From Prevotellaceae bacterium (GTDB taxonomy: Bacteria > Bacteroidota > Bacteroidia > Bacteroidales > Bacteroidaceae), in contig JAQYET010000072.1 of NCBI GenBank assembly GCA_028723525.1, positions 1-64,000 of the forward strand: a DNA stretch of 64,000 nt, in the 5' to 3' direction. Every line of letters starts with the position of its first letter. The stretch's first letter is position 1. The notes below the pieces were generated by a model, which was not told where the DNA came from, made no database searches, and worked only from the letters and a program-made list of their open reading frames with translations. Shown piece by piece: positions 63,373 through 64,000 of the stretch. A program made the position numbers and the translations under genes.

Positions 63373-64000
63373 TTACTTCTGAACCATCTTAACACCGTTC
63401 TTGATAACGATGCCCTTATAGTCCTTACCTACCTGCTGACCTGCGAGGTTGAAGATGCGGTTGTCATTCTTAACAGCGTCGGTAACAACGTTCTCTACAC
63501 CTGCTACACCGTTGGTATAGTTAACCACAACATTTGCGAAGTAACCGATACCGTATGCTGCACCTTCAGCATCAACGTTTGTAGAAATGCTGTAAACGCC
63601 ACTATAGTCGCCTTCTTTAGGCTCATTGAAAGTGATCACGTTGTTCTTGCAAGTACCCTTTACAGGCTCACCGGCAACGAAACGACCTTCGCTATTGGTT
63701 CCCTTGATGTAGTAGTAGTCACCATAACCCTCATCCTTAACCTGCTTGCTGGTTGCTATTACATTCTGCGGAGTTGTGATTGTGAATGTGCCTGCAGTCT
63801 CATCAACGTCCATCTTTATTCGGCAGTCGCCATAGTGACCGAAAATAGAAAGCTCTGCACCGTTGTCCTTAACATATACCGGCAATGCAAGGTCAAAATT
63901 CTTATCACCCTGATAACGTTTTCCTGTCAATACACCGTTGGTCTTATGGATTTCGAATTCTATTGCAGAACTCCAGAGCTGTCCTTGATATTGACCTTCT
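63373..64000 (-). CDS. Secreted protein with C-terminal sorting tail (partial, 5' end outside the window)
   Basis: The frame is open from the window edge to a stop at 63373 (209 codons visible). It starts EGQYQGQLWSSAIEFEIHKT and continues with beta-strand-like repeats (GHYGDCRIKMDVDETAGTFT, NVVVNYTNGVAGVENVVT). The C-terminus NDNRIFNLAGQQVGKDYKGI, then VIKNGVKMVQK, is the Prevotella-type tail seen also on the M6-like protease (NLNGQRV...GIYIINGKKVLVK), so it is probably another type IX cargo. The N-terminal domains and function cannot be judged from this part. Confidence 0.8.
   Translation of the reverse strand, partial: EGQYQGQLWSSAIEFEIHKTNGVLTGKRYQGDKNFDLALPVYVKDNGAELSIFGHYGDCRIKMDVDETAGTFTITTPQNVIATSKQVKDEGYGDYYYIKGTNSEGRFVAGEPVKGTCKNNVITFNEPKEGDYSGVYSISTNVDAEGAAYGIGYFANVVVNYTNGVAGVENVVTDAVKNDNRIFNLAGQQVGKDYKGIVIKNGVKMVQK

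Overview
The window reads as a chromosome segment of a Prevotella-like member of the Bacteroidales. The evidence is the Bacteroidetes-type promoter element (TTTG, about 19-20 nt, TAnnTTTG) ahead of many genes, scarce Shine-Dalgarno sequences, the Bacteroidetes gene strings dnaN-exonuclease-coaBC-DUF4835-recN and dut-TPR-DUF4292-envC, a GLPGLI protein, two secreted proteins with Prevotella-style C-terminal tails ending in GIYIINGKKVLVK or GIVIKNGVKMVQK, and a glycine-lipid acyltransferase pair. No rRNA, CRISPR array or intact insertion sequence was found.

Layout. 0.2-2.3 kb: ECF sigma-factor remnant, DUF2752 protein and two tandem GYF-CD225 membrane proteins. 2.4-8.3 kb: leftward operon dnaN, exonuclease, coaBC, porD-like, recN. 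8.4-12.2 kb: DUF3127 protein, rhodanese, enolase, ribD. 12.3-13.3 kb: a small promoter-operator-controlled module (frameshifted small gene plus DUF5053) and tRNA-Pro/tRNA-Phe. 13.4-17.4 kb: divergent threonine-degradation pair (SDR threonine dehydrogenase and kbl), argR, Bax-inhibitor-1 protein. 17.5-21.4 kb: an AT-rich accessory patch with a RhuM-family fragment, a decapitated dynamin-like GTPase, an intact dynamin-like GTPase and a clipped small gene. 21.4-26.2 kb: a membrane-bound winged-helix regulator derived from a histidine kinase, facing a GLPGLI protein and an outer-membrane beta-barrel protein. 26.2-31 kb: dut-TPR lipoprotein-DUF4292-envC. 31-34.8 kb: dGTPase and glsA/glsB. 35.1-51.4 kb: complete division and cell-wall (dcw) cluster mraZ, rsmH, ftsL, ftsI, murE, mraY, murD, ftsW, murG, murC, ftsQ, ftsA, ftsZ. 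51.4-60.2 kb: AAA ATPase, recO, tRNA-Glu, rpsT, gyrB, AraC regulator, DUF3109, ung, gpmI. 60.6-64 kb: M6-like secreted metalloprotease and the 3' part of another secreted protein.

How the genes fit together. The dcw cluster supplies most of the enzymes for lipid II synthesis and the septal machinery; murF, ddl and ftsB are not here. MraZ probably represses the cluster through 10-bp GTGG repeats just upstream of its promoter. Replication and repair genes (dnaN, recN, recO, gyrB, ung, dut, dgt) are scattered. The porD-like gene and the two C-terminal-tailed secreted proteins suggest a type IX secretion system.

The most unusual signal is a family of four intergenic arrays (8935-9022, 17851-17916, 32742-32829, 60393-60480). 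They are built from 15 units of exactly 22 nt, each a 15-nt odd palindrome AAWWTCGSCGAWWTT plus a 7-nt spacer. The period is close to two helical turns and is kept without a single indel. The dynamin-like pair in the AT-rich patch is the best candidate for a (partly broken) defence-type locus.
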